Both the position numbers and the translations under genes were made by a program. A DNA stretch of 64,000 nt from assembly GCF_014646815.1 (NCBI RefSeq), contig NZ_BMNZ01000004.1:88437-152436 (forward strand), read 5' to 3'. Each line of letters begins with the position of its first letter. Positions within the stretch are counted from its first letter, which is position 1. Source of the stretch: Terrabacter tumescens (GTDB lineage Bacteria; Actinomycetota; Actinomycetes; Actinomycetales; Dermatophilaceae). Below are positions 62,957 through 64,000 of this stretch, piece after piece. A model generated the notes under the pieces. It did not search any database and was not told where the DNA came from. It saw nothing but the letters and a program-made list of their open reading frames with translations.

Positions 62957-62973
62957 CCGAACGCCGCGTTCGG
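62957..62973. repeat. Family B core palindrome
   Basis: CCGAACGCCGCGTTCGG, the self-complementary core of the repeats at 7727-7791 and 31090-31119, between the ABC permease and the Ppx/GppA promoter. Confidence 0.65.
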
Positions 62974-62988
62974 GGAGGGAGCCGTGAC

Positions 62989-62994
62989 TAGGGT
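62989..62994 (+). promoter_or_regulatory. -10 box TAGGGT, leaderless promoter of the Ppx/GppA gene
   Basis: TAGGGT is followed by exactly seven bases and the ATG at 63002. Confidence 0.55.
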
Positions 62995-63001
62995 TGGGGG
63001 C

Positions 63002-63931
63002 ATGCGCCTGGGCGTCATCGACATCGGGTCCAACACGGTCCACCTCCTCGTCGTCGACGCACACCCCGGCGCGCAGCCGTTGCCTGCCTTCTCGCACAAG
63101 ACCGAGCTGCGCCTGTCCGAGAGCCTCGAGGTGGACGGCCGGGTCAGCGACGAGACGGCCGACCGGCTCGTCGCCTTCATCCGCGAGTGCCTCGAGGTGG
63201 CCGAGGACCACGGCGTCGGCGACCTCTTCGCCTTCGCGACGTCGGCGCTGCGCGAGTCGCCCAACGGGGACGCCGTCATCGAGCGGGTGCGCGCCGAGAC
63301 GGGCGTCGAGCTCGAGGCGCTGAGCGGCCCTGACGAGGCCAGGATGACCTTCCTCGCGGTGCGCCGCTGGTTCGGCTGGTCGAGCGGACGGCTGCTCGTC
63401 GTCGACATCGGCGGCGGCTCGCTCGAGCTCGCGACCGGCCTCGACGAGGAGCCCGACGTCGCCCTCAGCCTCCCGCTCGGCGCGGGGCGGCTGACCCGCG
63501 AGCACCTGCATGACGACCCGCCGACCGAGGCCGCCGCGCGCGAGCTGCGCTCGCTGGTGCGCTCGACCCTGGCCAGGCACGTGCGACCGCTGCTGACCTC
63601 CGGGCCGCCCGACCGCGCCGTCGGCACCTCCAAGACGATGCGCTCGCTCGCCCGGATCGCCGGAGCGGCGCCCCGCGCCGACGGGCCGTTCGTGCCGCGC
63701 ACCCTGACCCGCGACGACCTCCGCGAGATCGTCGCGCGCGTCGGACCCCTCGACAGCGCTGCCCGCTCCGAGCTGCCCGGCGTCTCCGAGGGCCGGGCCC
63801 GCCAGCTGTATGCCGGCGCGCTCGTGGCCGAGGCCGCCCTCGACCTGCTGCAGGTCGAGCAGCTCGACATCTGCCCCTGGGCGCTGCGCGAGGGCCTCAT
63901 TCTCCGGCGCCTCGACCACCTCACCTCATGA
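63002..63931 (+). CDS. Exopolyphosphatase / guanosine pentaphosphatase family protein
   Basis: 309 residues, the short actinobacterial Ppx1/2 type. [17 protein letters not shown] is the phosphate-1 motif, [14 protein letters not shown] is conserved, [14 protein letters not shown] is phosphate-2 and [16 protein letters not shown] the third block. The family hydrolyses polyphosphate or (p)ppGpp; which one cannot be told. The N-terminal Met starts the fold directly. A further gene appears to begin at 63928 with a four-base overlap. Confidence 0.92.
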   Translation: MRLGVIDIGSNTVHLLVVDAHPGAQPLPAFSHKTELRLSESLEVDGRVSDETADRLVAFIRECLEVAEDHGVGDLFAFATSALRESPNGDAVIERVRAETGVELEALSGPDEARMTFLAVRRWFGWSSGRLLVVDIGGGSLELATGLDEEPDVALSLPLGAGRLTREHLHDDPPTEAAARELRSLVRSTLARHVRPLLTSGPPDRAVGTSKTMRSLARIAGAAPRADGPFVPRTLTRDDLREIVARVGPLDSAARSELPGVSEGRARQLYAGALVAEAALDLLQVEQLDICPWALREGLILRRLDHLTS

Positions 63932-64000
63932 CCCGAGAGACATCGGACCACGGCGTGGCCCGGCCCGCGGCAGGCGCCTGGCGGTGGCGCACAATGGCCG
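63928..64000 (+). CDS. Start of an unidentified gene, cut by the window edge
   Basis: An ATG overlapping the previous stop (ATGA) opens 24 codons, polar and Arg/Trp-containing, to the right edge. A later in-frame ATG at 63994 is preceded by CACA and could be the real start. Nothing can be said about function; in related genomes a sugar-phosphate isomerase-like gene often follows here, which I cannot test. Confidence 0.35.
   Translation, partial: MTRETSDHGVARPAAGAWRWRTMA

Overview
The window is bacterial chromosomal DNA of very high GC (roughly 70-73%) with GTG starts, many 4-base stop/start overlaps and many leaderless promoters. Gene content and arrangement (DUF3180 after the folate genes, the DUF2520 gene before panC, ftsH-folE-folP-folBK, tmk-holB followed by secreted S33 hydrolases, F420-type LLM oxidoreductase) point to Actinomycetota, most like the Intrasporangiaceae (Janibacter/Knoellia/Phycicoccus group). 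That family assignment is an inference from gene content. I see no rRNA, CRISPR array, transposase, prophage or plasmid gene; there is one tRNA.

Layout. 0-5.7 kb, mostly minus strand: edge of a probable sortase gene, a DUF4397 surface protein, a six-copy ~52-bp repeat array, a flavin amine oxidase, a TspO-like membrane protein, ddaH and a LysR regulator. 5.7-9.7 kb: TipA-type MerR regulator with its own operator, asd, tmk, holB. 9.8-14.8 kb: three tandem paralogous secreted/anchored S33 hydrolases. 14.9-19.6 kb: MDR oxidoreductase, tRNA-Thr(CGT), phosphotransferase-GNAT pair, MFS transporter. 19.7-25.7 kb: P-type ATPase, malic enzyme, MFS, MmcQ-like protein. 25.7-31.1 kb: two regulator/exporter modules (MarR-MFS and TetR-MFS) around an LLM oxidoreductase. 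31.2-33.8 kb: PknH-like sensor protein, ECF-type sigma factor and a divergent Ser/Thr kinase. 33.8-45.2 kb: housekeeping run with ppa (minus strand), dacB, a DUF2342 metalloprotease, tilS, hpt, DUF1028, ftsH, folE, folP, folBK and DUF3180. 45.3-48.9 kb: an unusual stand-alone NuoD-like protein with a small lipoprotein, a VOC protein, CopC and a MidA-type methyltransferase. 48.9-54.0 kb: DUF2520-panC-panD-nadB-nadC. 54.1-60.7 kb: LuxR/TPR regulator, flavin monooxygenase, a Cys-rich protein with a methyltransferase, an ankyrin protein and an SPW protein. 60.8-64 kb: TetR-ABC transporter module, a Ppx/GppA phosphatase and the start of another gene.

How genes work together: asd supplies aspartate-family precursors. 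panC/panD (pantothenate) and nadB/nadC (NAD) both draw on aspartate and sit in one compact run. folE/folP/folBK cover most of dihydropteroate synthesis. tilS/hpt/ftsH form a conserved actinobacterial neighbourhood. Four small regulator-plus-target modules (TipA, MarR-MFS, TetR-MFS, TetR-ABC) each show a visible palindromic operator.

The strongest unexplained signals are non-coding. The octamer GTATGCCG occurs at least 41 times on both strands and in several reading frames, roughly twenty times the composition expectation. Several families of intergenic palindromic repeats and three sets of 10-bp triple direct repeats are also present. The most interesting protein signal is the orphan NuoD-like protein, in which the quinone-ligand Tyr appears replaced by Trp while the Arg methylated by MidA/NDUFAF7 in mitochondria is kept, with a MidA homologue about 1 kb away.
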